This document shows, one piece after another, positions 20,370 to 31,384 of a stretch of 64,000 nucleotides of DNA. The stretch spans positions 11,914,511-11,978,510 of the forward strand of contig NC_074725.1 in the NCBI RefSeq assembly GCF_947242115.1, read 5' to 3'. This DNA is from Biomphalaria glabrata. Taxonomy: Eukaryota > Mollusca > Gastropoda > Planorbidae. The notes below the pieces were generated by a model that worked only from the letters and a program-made list of their open reading frames with translations, searched no databases and was not told the origin of the DNA. How positions within the stretch are numbered: position 1 is the stretch's first letter; the number at the start of each line of letters is the position of its first letter. A program made the translations under genes and the position numbers.

Positions 20370-23300
20370 ATGAACTCAATTAGCCTCGTTGTTTTTGCTG
20401 CTGCTGTTATTTATGGTATATATTAGTTTTTCTATCTTAAAATTAATTTCAATGCTTTCATTGTAGTGTTGTAACATTCCGTCGTGTTTAACGTGTATCT
20501 AACTTTATAAGACATTGATCAGAATAGGACGACATGTTCAGAAAGAGTAACATCTTGCGCTAGACTAGTTTGAAATATTAGAGATTTGAATAAAATACAT
20601 TTCTGATAGATTGCACTATAGAAATAAAAAAAAAATCTGTTATTTAATATATTAAGTAGTTATATTAATATTGATACACTGATGTTTTTTTTCACTATTA
20701 TCCCCTGCTGACTGCTTCCAATAAAGAAAGCGATTTTTTTTCTTTGATTTGAAAATTATTTCCAGTATTTAAATTGTACAGTGGCTTTTTAGTTATTTGA
20801 GATATATTAAAACGAGAGCGTGATAGAACAAGACTTGTTATAATTATTTAATTACTATAAGTATTCAACAGTATTTCTCTACTCCAGGTGTCAGTGCCAT
20901 CACCTGCCCCAGGTGTACAAATGAGAATGACTGGACGACATGTACTGACACACACACATGCAATGGAAATGATGATGTAAGTATGTGTGTGCTTTATGGA
21001 TAGCGTCAAGCCGACACGCCAGTAACACACACACACACACTAATGTATTTGAATTAGAAAACGTTTTTGCCGATTAAAACTTAATAACATTATGAAACTA
21101 AAATTAATCGGTCAAAGAGTCAATAAATAATTTTAATTTTAGGTATTGTTGTGTATTTATGTTACTTGTTTTGTGTTGTGAACTGATCTATTCTAGTGTG
21201 TCAAAATGTCATGGTGTCCAGGTCAGTTTGTGCGTGTGTGTGTACTGTGTTATTGTGAACTGTTTTGTCATTCTTGTTCAATAAAGTCTAGCATCAAGAC
21301 ATGTCTTCCTGTAGTTTTTTAAAGGGTCACTACAGGTATGCACGTTGATTCCAGTTGCTGTCTATGTAACTTTCCCAGCACCTGCCTCCTTTTTTTTTCT
21401 CATCTTTGAATCATCCGAATACTTATTGGCTCCCTTGTGAAGGCCTCGTCTTAGTCACAGAAATGTCTAGGATTAAAGAAACCTCAATAAAGGATGTAAA
21501 TTTTAACGAAGATGATCAGGCTTTTCGTAACGGTCAGAGGAGACTGGAGAGCCAATCTCTCATGCTTCACCGATGGCAAAACTATTTCATAAATCTTAAG
21601 GGCGTCGAGTCTTTAAAACATATCTAATTATTGTAGGGATTCTTCTATTTGTGTACCAACCACCACTGAAGATTAAATTAATCATTCTAAAGGGTACAAC
21701 ACTAAGTGCTGCACCAACCACGCTAAATAGTACACATCCAACCACTCTTAAAGAATGCTGCTCCAGCCATCCAGGAGAGTGCTACTTATAAACAAGGCGC
21801 GAGGTGCAACAATTTTTATTTCTGAACCAAAGCCCGCCATTTAGCGCGAATGCATACAAATAAGAGTTTGAATTTAGTGTTCTCGTTGGCCAAAAATACA
21901 AATGAAAAACAAAAACAAAACTAAACAAAACAAAACAAACAAACAAAAACTACAAATACTTTTTAAAACTGTCCTTTTTTTTCATTTTTTTTGCTGTCAT
22001 CTTTTTACAACCTTTTTGAAAGCATATGTTTACCTTGATATGCTAACAAATCAGCAGAAGATCTGCGCGTCATAGCTTAGCTCATCCTGCATAGCAGACG
22101 ACACTTAAGGCATAATGTTTTCTCCCAACAGACTTGCCAACTGGTTGTAGAGAATGACGGTACCAGACACAAACTAGCCTACCATTGTACACAAAGCCAG
22201 GTAAAATACTGTTTGTACAGTGTTTAAGCTAATATAAGGTTCATGTTAAAGAATCAAATATTTAGTTACGTTAAAAAAATTGCACAGGCTGAGCCCGAAT
22301 GTAAAAGGAGAATTGGACCTAAGACCAGCTACCCTATCCTGTAGAAATATCACCAGCTACACAAACACCAAACAGCTAATCGACAGCGCAGCCCTGGGAG
22401 AAGATGGACCTCCAGTTGGAAGGTCTGTGACGCATGTCGGTGAAAGCCCGAGTGAACTGGAAGCTTACAGGCAGAATACCATCGTTTCCACCGGGGCCAT
22501 CACCACCATCGTTACGTGGGGACAGCTGGAGAGACTTGCCCAGTTCCGAGACGCATGGATAAAACTGTTGGTGGTCCATTCCCGGGAGAGGAGAGATGAT
22601 AGATGAAAACAAAATACTTAAGATGACAATTAGCTTAACTTAGTGTCCAACTATCATTTAATGTACATATAAATAAAGCTAAAGCAAAAAAAAAATGCTA
22701 TTAAAAACATTTACAACACTTGTTTAAATAAAACTCCACAGAACTGTCAACAACACGAGACTCAGCACTGTGATATCACTGTACATGGTCACTGCAACTT
22801 CTGTTGTGACACTATTGCTGCTTGCAGAACTCAGAGAGAGGGACTCTTTGACTCCTGTAAGTAAATCATAGTTTGATTAGTCAAAAAGTACAAATATGTA
22901 AACTGTAGTAATGTTAGTCCAGCAGTCTCCGCCCATATTGGCTTACTCTGATTGATCTTCTTGAAGCTTTATATTTTAGAGTATTTTTTTTAAATTAGCT
23001 TATATCAACTTACTCTGTCTGTCTGTCTGTCTGGTAAAAAGTTTGTAGAATTTGTTTCTCCCACACCCATTCTTGGATCAAGTTGAAAATTTGCACACTT
23101 ATTCATTGACATAGACAAGACATGAATCAATTCATTGACATAGACAAGACATTAATCAATTCATTGACATAGACAAGAAATGAAAAAAGTAATCAATTAG
23201 ACAATCAATAAATAAAAATACTTAATTAGTGAATTAATTATTGGCAATTATTTTATTTGATATCGCATAAGAGAAATAAGAGAACTTCTGTAATAATAAG

Positions 23301-23381
23301 ATAAGATTAAAGAGAAAAAAACAACTTTTTTTTATTTAATAAAAATAATGATTAATTTTTTTTTATTTTACAGTGATGTAA
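20370..23381 (+). CDS. Gene 3: Ly6-like secreted 12-Cys three-finger protein, 108 aa
   Basis: Exons are 20370-20415, 20888-20976, 22132-22200, 22742-22856 and 23374-23381, with the same phases (1, 0, 0, 1) and exon sizes as gene 2. The signal peptide is MNSISLVVFAAAVIY plus GVSA. The mature part starts ITCPRCTNENDWTTC, passes DTCQLVVENDGTRHKLAYHC in finger 2 and GHCNFCCDTIAACR in finger 3, and ends LFDSLM. It is the closest paralog of gene 2; differences cluster at DSTRHRVN versus DGTRHKLA in finger 2. AATAAA lies at 23493-23498. This is the most compact member (3 kb). A solo LTR lies in intron 2, a retroposed fragment in intron 3 and a dispersed repeat in intron 4. An extracellular, disulfide-rich binding protein is inferred; the target is unknown. 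Confidence 0.9.
21147..21334. mobile_element. Small solo LTR (188 bp) with 5-bp TSD
   Basis: Starts TGTTGTGTATTTATG and ends GGGTCACTACA, flanked by GGTAT on both sides (21142-21146 and 21335-21339). Contains CAATAAAGTC near the right end. This fits a solo LTR left by recombination of an LTR retrotransposon, in intron 2 of gene 3. No internal region is present and the family is unknown. Confidence 0.6.
22265..22695 (+). mobile_element. Retroposed fragment with AATAAA and A tail, unknown source
   Basis: A GC-richer island in intron 3 of gene 3 with an open frame at 22280-22606 (108 codons) ending WGQLERLAQFRDAWIKLLVV and then RERRDDR. It is followed by AATAAAGC and a run of ten A, like a reverse-transcribed mRNA or LINE 3' end. 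The LERLAQ-R-AW pattern resembles LINE C-termini, but the upstream part is not recognised. Confidence 0.45.
22996..23290 (+). repeat. GCTTATATCAACTCACT-family repeat with internal triplication
   Basis: Same order of blocks as at 58-260. It contains three direct copies of a roughly 32-bp block, TTCATTGACATAGACAAGAC. It lies in intron 4 of gene 3. Confidence 0.65.
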
Positions 23382-23581
23382 CAAGTGCCCTAACAAGTCA
23401 GTGAGAGAGCCAAAAGTTTGAGAGTTCGTCTGTTGTTTACTAGATTAGATTTTACATTATCACGTATGCCGGTGTGACTTTTTTTTTATATTAATAAAAT
23501 TCAATCTGAAACAAAGATGTAGAATTAGCTTTTGTTTTTATATATTATATCATTATATATGATGCTTTAAACCAATTTATT

Positions 23582-23599
23582 CCTAACCCTAACCCTAAC
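23582..23599. repeat. Short telomere-like CCCTAA tract
   Basis: CCTAACCCTAACCCTAACT, about three units of the TTAGGG type used at animal telomeres. It lies about 200 bp after the stop of gene 3. It is too short to be more than an interstitial trace. Confidence 0.6.
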
Positions 23600-24097
23600 T
23601 TCAAATTTTTGGATTATCCGAAGTTAATATACGGTTTCAAAATGCCTTCATTGAAGAAAGAGGCTTCAGTTTCAGTCTGTATGTTAATGTATTTTTCAAA
23701 TTAAATATTATTTTCAAATATATACATTATCTTAGGAGGGTAGACATCCTAGGTTAAAGAGCCCTTCTTGCCCGAAGCTTATTGGTTTAAGCACCAGTTG
23801 CTCATCATTTACCCCCTGTTCTGCCAATGATAACATTTCCAACGGACTAAATATCTGAGTCACTCGTGAGGGCCAGGAGTTCGACTGGTTGTCACAGGCT
23901 ATTTGAAACGCATGCCATTAGGAAGCATTTAATAGGTAGTGGAGTGCTTATTGACACTACCTCTTCTGGCGATGACAATTATATGTACAAATATATAATA
24001 ACAGCATCACGAAAAATCTACCTTCTTTGAATTGATTTTTCATTACCAACATATACAAGCGTGGGTTTTAATCGTTCTCATAATATATATATGTAAA

Positions 24098-24898
24098 AGG
24101 GCCGGCCTTAGACATAGGTAAACTAGCCAGCCCACTAGGGCCTAGCATAGGAGTCAAAGAAACATTTTTTTAGAGAAAAAAATGCAAAACATGTTTCAAA
24201 TCTTAAACATAGCAGAACACTATGTAAAAGTAAAGTAAAGTTCCCTTTTCAGACCTTGTGGTCAATAGGGCAGATGATGTTAAGGTCATCTGTTTCTGTG
24301 GCCCAAGGTTAACGAGGCTTTCATGGGGCCAGCAAAACGATCAACCGTCTTTACTTTTACTCAACTTAAATCAGGTAACCATTAGAGCAGGGTGGACTAA
24401 GAGGCGCCCAAAGATCCTGTAATTAAAATAAAATACCCAGTCTTCACACGGATTCGAACCCCGGACCCCCGGTTCAGAAGGCAAGCGCTTTACCGCTCAG
24501 CCATCGCGTCTCTTTGAAAGGCTCTATGTCTGTTAGCCTAGCTCTTATTCTCTACTGTGAATAAAGATTTATTTGCGTATGTTTAGATCTACTTATTAGA
24601 ATACATGTATTAGAAGTGATGGGTGAAATGGCAAAAAGGTTATTTCAAGTCTGGTGATCATGAATGGTCTGTAACTACTAAGTACATTATTGCTATCGGC
24701 GCTATTTGAATTTATGCAACATTTGTTAATTTAGCTATAGATGCAGGGTGTTTTTGAATTCATTGCGTATTTTGCGGTCTTAATTTTATTTGTTCTATTA
24801 CATTTGGGTCCATCCTATTCTAGTTTGTGTTTTTCTATTTCATTCGGGTCCACTCTTACACTTCTGTTAGGGCCTCCTAGTACATAAGGGCGGCCCTG
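24098..24898. mobile_element. GGGCCGG-ended DNA element, hAT-type, with nested SINE
   Basis: The left end GGGCCGGCCTTAGACATAGG and right end TAAGGGCGGCCCTG resemble the ends of the 3530-4198 element. No convincing 8-bp duplication was found. It holds a family A SINE (24232-24512). A related right end (CTAAGACCGGCCCTG) stands alone at 25951-25967. Confidence 0.55.
24232..24512 (-). mobile_element. tRNA-derived SINE, family A
   Basis: Minus strand: GACGCGATGGCTGAGCGGTA head, GGGTTCGAATCCGTG B box, and an end in AAGGTCTGAAAAGGGAACTT. It is nested in the DNA element 24098-24898. Confidence 0.9.
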
Positions 24899-25195
24899 TC
24901 ATAGATAATGAGATCGTACATAACTTCAAAGGAGGAGAATATCTGGATTTCTATATTTACTTTGCTTCATCTAAATCACATAATATTCTTCTTTCTTTTT
25001 AGGATTTAAAATTGACAGAAAAAGTTTAGAAGCACTTTTGGCTACTAGCTCACGAGAAAGAACTGCAGCTGCCAAAGACTGATAGCGTTCGTTCTTGGCG
25101 ATTTGACTTTTTTTTTTTCGTATAGAAAGCAAATAACTATCATAGAAAACTTATACACAATGTAAAGAGAGATGGAGTCTTTAATGTATAGACCT

Positions 25196-27524
25196 CAGCG
25201 GTGGGCAAAATACGACACGTGGGCCACATGCGGCCCGCAGAAGTGTTTTATGCTGCCCGCGGACACCTAAAGAAATCACATCACACATATAAAAATGCAA
25301 ATATATTAAAAATAAATAATTGTAAATATCTATAGACATTATTGAAACTATTGATTCTTATCACTTATAATGCAGAAGCTAAAGAAACATTGTCTCTTAA
25401 CGTCATTCTAAAAAGTTCTAAGTAAACTAAGATTATTTTAAATGGCAATATATCGAATAATTCAAGTCAAAGACACAAGCCCAGGCCAGTATTTATTCAA
25501 TGCTATGAAGAACTGTGTTGAAAGTTGAAAGTGTTGGATTGGCTTGTACAAGAAAGCAAGAGTAACAACTGATAGAACCGTGCTTTGACTGAGAAAAAAC
25601 TTTGTAATAAAATAAAGTGCAATATCCCAACCATAAACTCATTATGGGAAAGTTTACACAAATCTGCATTGAATACCTTTTAAGTAATTTGCACATTCTC
25701 ATTAAATTTACATCGTAAAAGGAAAAGGTCCAACCTTAAGCATAGCTTAACTGTTTAAGGTCCTCGATTGTTGAGAACTCCGAACAGAATGAATATATTA
25801 TTGTTTCAGAAAAAGAATAAAGAAACTTGTTATTGCTGAAGGACACTAAGTTTTTAATAAACTGCATAATTTGTGTTTTTTCAATGTTAATTTCTATTTT
25901 TCTATTTTATTTAGGGTACCAAATTTACGTCGCCTAGGGTCTCCTATTATCTAAGACCGGCCCTGACAGGTAGTTCCGAAAAGTACTTTAAGATTTGGAA
26001 ACAAAACATTCCGATGTTCGGTAACAGTAGTATTCTTTGATCTAGCATTTGAAGACTATATAATCTCAAGGAAAAAAATGTTAGTTTCCTTGAAGGACAT
26101 TGACTGTGACTTTGTTACTAATATTTCTAATGAAGAGTTGAAGACAGACTTCATGTTTATCATTGGAAGCAATGAAATCTGTCTATGTACATGAAATGTA
26201 TGTGCATATGTTGAGGCCATCAAGTGAAATTAGGCTTCATCATTTTCCTTAGCTCAAAGGTGAAACTAGTTCTATTGAAATGGTTGAAATGTACAAGACT
26301 TATTTGTATTCCTTGATTGTGGAATTGGAAAGCAAATTTTAAGACGTCAGCAACCCGTTTTCAATCTCTCAGCTCACCATTGAATGCAGAAGTTGACTAT
26401 GCTCCAGATGACATACCTCCTAGCAAATTATGACCTGAAAGAGAAGTTCTAGTCAGTTCGTTCGCGGGAGCTCATGGCTGCCAGAAGCTGACTTAGCTCC
26501 AGAGGACATACCTCCTAGCAAATTATGACCTGAAAGAGAAGTTCTAGTCAGTTCGTTCGCGGGAGCTTATGGCTGCCAGAAGCTGACCTAGCTCCAGAGG
26601 ACATACCTCCTAGCAAATTATGACCTGAAAGAAGTTCTAGTCAGTTCGTTCGCGGGAGCTTATGGCTGCCAGAAGCTGACCTAGCTCCAGAGGACATACC
26701 TCCTAGCAAATTATGACCTGAAAGAGAAGTTCTAGTCAGTTCGTTCGCGGGAGCTTATGGCTGCCAGAAGCTGACCTAGCTCCAGAGGACATACCTCCTA
26801 GCAAATTATGACCTGAAAGAGAAGTTCTAGTCAGTTCGTTCGCGGGAGCTTATGGCTGCCAGAAGCTGACCTAGCTCCAGAGGACATACCTCCTAGCAAA
26901 TTATGACCTGAAAGAGAAGTTCTAGTCAGTTCGTTCGCGGGAGCTTATGGCTGCCAGAAGTTGTATATTCGCACTTGAAAAAAATAGCTGCTAAACTTTC
27001 ACATTATTTGGAACCACATTCATCTGTGAATATGCTTTTTTTTTGTTTGAAAATTATCAAGTGTTAGAACTGGTCGATACTTATTGATGTGCCAAAACCC
27101 CAAAATATCAAATATCACTAATTGACTGTAATTTGACAGCAGTCACAATGATAACAACTAGTAAGCTAGTTCCATTGTTCCGGAACATTATGTACAAGAG
27201 TAAACAATTATATACTTCACATTAAGTACAACTATAACATTTGTGGTGAAATGTGACGCAAACAAACGGTAGTGAAATTTTTTAAAAAATCATTCATAAC
27301 ATTTTAGTTCAAGAAATCGCTAACTCTTGTTATAATTCCTCACTGGGGAGTGTAAACATATATTTATATATATATGTGGCATTTTACGTCTCAAGAGACG
27401 ATCTTTTCCCTTTGCAACTTCTTGTGTGACTAAAGAGGCCAATTCTTGATACATAGCTGATATTTATGCGGGGTACCCAAATTTTTTTAATGCAGCCCTC
27501 GGCAGAAAAAGGTTGCCCACCCCT
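25196..27524. mobile_element. Decayed hAT-like element
   Basis: The left end CAGCGGTGGGCAAAATACG followed by GGCCACATGCGGCCCGC, and the right end GCAGAAAAAGGTTGCCCACC plus CCT, are the inverted ends typical of hAT elements with a GGTGGGCAAC motif. I could not read an intact transposase inside. It contains the lone end of another element (25905-25967) and a 95-bp minisatellite. No clean target duplication was found. Confidence 0.6.
26386..26960. repeat. Minisatellite, 95-bp unit, 6 copies
   Basis: The unit contains AGCTCCAGAGGACATACCTC, CTAGCAAATTATGACCTGAA and TTCGTTCGCGGGAGC. Copies are nearly identical, so the amplification is recent compared with the decayed hAT around it. Confidence 0.95.
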
Positions 27525-27593
27525 AATTTATACTATTTGATGAGCCTGTTGTTATTTTCAATATATAAGATGGAGGAAGTAGAAAAACAAAAC

Positions 27594-27850
27594 GTGTGTG
27601 TGTGCATGCGTGTGTGTGTGTGTGCATGCGTGTGTGTGTGTGCATATGTGTGTGTGTGTGTGCATGCGTGTGTGTGTGTGCATGTGTGTGTGTGTGTGCA
27701 TGCGTGTGTGTGTGTGTGTGTGTGTGAGTGTGTGTGTGTGTGTGCATGCGTGTGTGTGTGTGTGTGTGAGAGTGTGTGTGTGTGTGTGTGCATGTGTGTG
27801 TGTGTGTGCATGCGTGTGTGGGTGTGAGTGTGTGTGAGTGTGTGTGTGGT
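27594..27850. repeat. (TG)n-rich microsatellite with GCATGC interruptions
   Basis: About 255 bp of GTGTG broken by TGCATGCG at irregular steps. Its Cys/Val and His/Thr open frames on both strands are artefacts of the repeat. Confidence 0.95.
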
Positions 27851-28394
27851 TGGGTTGATAGAGAAGTTAAAGAGCACAAAGGAAGTGGACGATAAAGAAA
27901 TTGGTTCAAATTGTGTTTGTTTGTAGGGCAAATGACAACACGTGCTTGTTTTTTTTCCCTTTGGCCGGAAACTGCTATCTTTGTTTGGCCTTGGTCAGGA
28001 CTTTAGTCTCCTACTGATTAATTGTGGCAAATTGATGACCTCCAGTTCGACTTCAGGCCAATGTAAAAAAAAAAATTAAACTAATGAGCAAACTAAAATC
28101 CTGGGGAGGACACACTTCACAACATTTAAACCAATGTGGGCAAAACATTAAGTGATGAGCAAACTAGAGACTGTGGGCAAAACATTGAGCGATGAGCGAA
28201 CTAGAGACTGTGGGCATTATGGCATTATGGGGGGACACAACTTTAGGCTGGAATCTGTTGATTACTGTGGACGTTGATATAAGTAAGTACAGTAACAATG
28301 TAGTGAACAAGTCTCATGGACATGATTCAAATGTCTCAAAGGAACGCTGAGAAATTGTTAATATGTTTCAATGGAAAGCTTAGAAATGGAAATG

Positions 28395-28733
28395 AAAGCT
28401 TAGAGAGTGAAAGAGAGAGAGAGAGAGAGAAAGAGAAAGAGAGGGGGGAAAAGAGAGTGGGCCTTGAAATTTTATTGTAAGATACACTAATTCACGTTGT
28501 TGTTGTTTTTTTTAAAGTATGTTAGGTTGATCGTTAAAACTAGGCCCGTTTATTAAAATTAAAATAAAAAAATAAAAGGTTGTTCCTGCCATAATAAACA
28601 ATCTATAAGCAGATAAGTAAAAGTAATCTAGAATTAACGGACACAAAATATGAGAGCGTTATGAAGCAAGTCAAAAGTCTATGTCGGAGGAATTACGATA
28701 CGCAGTTTTTTAAAAAAAGGTGTTTCAGAGAGT

Positions 28734-28771
<38 letters not shown>

Positions 28772-28895
28772 GAAAAGAGAGCGGGCCTTGAAATTTAATT
28801 GTAACAGATACACTAATTCACGTTTTTCCGTATATTAAAATAAAATAAAAAAAAATAAAAGGTTGTTCCGGCCATTATAAACAATAATATCAGGT
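28395..28895. repeat. Duplicated block with GA tract
   Basis: A GA tract followed by GGGCCTTGAAATTTTATTGT, ATACACTAATTCACGTT and AAAAGGTTGTTCC appears twice (about 28395-28610 and 28725-28895), in direct orientation with moderate divergence. Confidence 0.75.
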
Positions 28896-29045
28896 GACCG
28901 AGCCTCGCTCGGATGAATAATTTGTTAAGGAAGGATATATACCCGAAGTCATTTTGAGAATATTTTTGTACCAGGTGGCCGAACCTCGCTCTGTTAAATA
29001 ATTTCGGAAGGTTATATACCCGAAGTCATTTTGGGAATATTCTTG
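28891..29045. repeat. Two tandem copies of an 81-bp block
   Basis: Each copy holds CAGGTGACCGAGCCTCGCTC (second copy CAGGTGGCCGAACCTCGCTC) and ATATACCCGAAGTCATTTTG. Confidence 0.75.
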
Positions 29046-29780
29046 TAATTACGAAAATGAACGATCGGATAAAGACTACTAATCTGAAGAGTTGTTTTAG
29101 TGTTCTGTTAGTTCTAATTGTAGGCCTAATTGTACATGTCGATTAAATTTAAAGTCTTTTAAGTCCTCCTACAGTCTAGACAAACTACAGCTCACGTCCG
29201 TCTTATAGTTTTACAATCTATCTTTTGCGTAAAACTATTGTAGGCTTACTATTATTGGCTTGGAAGAAAGTCTTTGCAATGTAACTTCTCTACGTTATAG
29301 GGTAAAACATGCACTTAGTGACAAAGTAAAATGGCGCATTTTTTCTTATTAGACTTAAATCATGGCATTAGTTTTCTAAAGAAACGTTTCCGTGGGGCAC
29401 CTCTGTTACGCCAAACAATATGCTCGTTACCCATACGGGATACGTGCCCTGCCCAGCCTGACAGTCGGACTATAGGAAGTTCATACCGGCTTTTGCCATC
29501 CATCCATCCTTGTGGTACTATGGCCTGCTTTTACACATCCATCCATTCAGATCTCTCCTGGCCCTAACTCCAAGCTTTTTACCGAGGTTTATAGTTAAAT
29601 CAAAAGAGGCTGCAGTGTACTCAAACTCGTTGACCGCTAGATGGATATCATGTTTAGTGTGAGCAAGTAAGGCGTAGAGAAGCTGTGTTATGACCAGTTC
29701 CTTTGTTTTGGTACAGGAGAGGTAGACACTGAAGCATGAACACATGGTAATAATTCACCAGCAAAATAATAATAATAATA
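29046..29780. other. Intergenic, no gene seen
   Basis: No three-finger exon and no clear repeat apart from an AAT run at 29768-29780. Open frames here are short, on both strands, and unconvincing. Confidence 0.5.
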
Positions 29781-30145
29781 AGGCTTGTCTTAGAGTCCGA
29801 AAATTAATGAGGATTGCAGCTGTGACCTACATATCTTGCCACATCCAGGGCAAGCATAACCATTGTCCGCGATGCTCGATTAAGATTTTCTTTTAGCGTC
29901 TGCGTCTGTCCTCGGCAGCAAATTTTCTTTTGGTCTCAAATGTGTATCCGCGGCCTTTGTATAGAGGGAATTCTTTAAGTCCGACAGTTACGCTGGACAG
30001 AGCAGTATCCTATATGGGAGACGAATCTTAGACGAACGCATGCCAAAGGCAGTGTTTTTTTTGGTGAGCTAAAAAGTGGTTGACGTAACACCGAAACCCT
30101 TAAAAGACCAGCTTATGGCGCAAACTTGACTTAGCTGACATAGAA
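29781..30145. mobile_element. LINE remnants of family 2 in opposite orientations
   Basis: The minus strand at about 29790-29960 reads ICCRGQTQTLKENLN and then DNGYACPGCGKICRSQLQSS, a LINE C-terminal zinc finger. The plus strand at about 30000-30140 reads LYGRRILDERMPKAV and then, after a T run, FGELKSG, which normally lies upstream of that finger in the same protein. The two parts face each other, so the copy has been inverted in part. Confidence 0.55.
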
Positions 30146-30883
30146 GAGAGCACATGGTTGCATGCAACCTCAGAACGAGACAGCTGGAGGTCACCAGCAA
30201 AATAAACAACAAAGTAAAAGGTATCTACACCGCTCTACACAATTAAAGTGTAAACAACTTATTAAGCACTTAAAACACAATAACTAATAATATATCGGCA
30301 CATTTAATTTCATTACTTTTCTTTCATAGTTCTATAATAAATCAATCTACATTAAGATGGTGCGCAAATGTTTCATTAGGTCTATTGATTCTTTAGAACT
30401 CGTTATTGTTTGCAAAGAAATATTTTAGTGTACTGCGGTAAGCCTAGTGACGTAAGCAGCGTTTTTCCCGTTTACGTCATGGAAAATTTTCATTCATAAA
30501 ACATTCTAGCCAAAACTAATTTTTCGATAATGAGGCATTTTCAAACCGATATAACGGTCGACCTCGAGTTTTCCCGATGTGGCCAATGAGTTGAGAATTT
30601 TTTTCTCACTATTATGCACATACCATGAACTTTTAAAGAAAATCGTTAGAGCCGTTTTCGAAATAAAATTTATATATATATATAAATATAAATATATATA
30701 CATACATACATACATACATACAAGAATTGCTCGCTTAAGAGTATAGGATAAATCATGGGCGTAGCCGGTGTATATATATATATATATAATGTGGGGAAAA
30801 AATATTACTTTTCTTGTATGTTAACATATATTATTAATTTATTAGTAGTTAAAAGTTAGGCAATCAATCACCCAGTACCTTCA

Positions 30884-30946
30884 CCTAATCACTGGGTACC
30901 GGCACCTAATCACTGGGTACCGGCACCTAATCACTGGGTACCGGCA
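30884..30946. repeat. Minisatellite, 21-bp unit, 3 copies
   Basis: CCTAATCACTGGGTACCGGCA three times, with a half copy on each side. It carries the KpnI-type palindrome GGTACC. Confidence 0.9.
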
Positions 30947-31283
30947 CCTAATTTTTACAAAACAAGCACTGTATATATATATACAAAGCAGCCAGGCTAT
31001 GATGCTTCTGTAAAAAAAACTAAGGAGATCTATAGGTGACTGACAGGTATATTTGTCTAAAGAATATCTGAATCATTTCTTTATGTCTGTGTGTGTATGT
31101 GTGCAGAAGAAATACTACACTAGTTGACCGACAAATTTCAGTTCCAACAATATTCAATATTTCTTCATATTGAATTTAAATCTTTCGAGGCTATCAGTAT
31201 TTTTTTTCCTCTCCCGATACCACATGTAACAATTTGGTCCATTTTTTTAATTGAGATCTACGTGTTTTAATGTTTGTTGAAAG

Positions 31284-31290
31284 TATAAAT
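31284..31290 (+). promoter_or_regulatory. TATA box of gene 4
   Basis: TATAAATAGG, 101 bp upstream of the ATG at 31385; the best match to a canonical TATA box in the window. Confidence 0.65.
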
Positions 31291-31384
31291 AGGTTCTACT
31301 TATCAGACTATTTTCTAATTGAAACATACAATACAGCTACAGTTTTTTGTTTGTTTTCCCTTTTAGCAGTTACACTTTGGAATC

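Noticed and set aside
27513-27931. Long Cys/Val- and His/Thr-rich open frames on both strands
   Set aside because: They are readings of the TG microsatellite, present in several frames.
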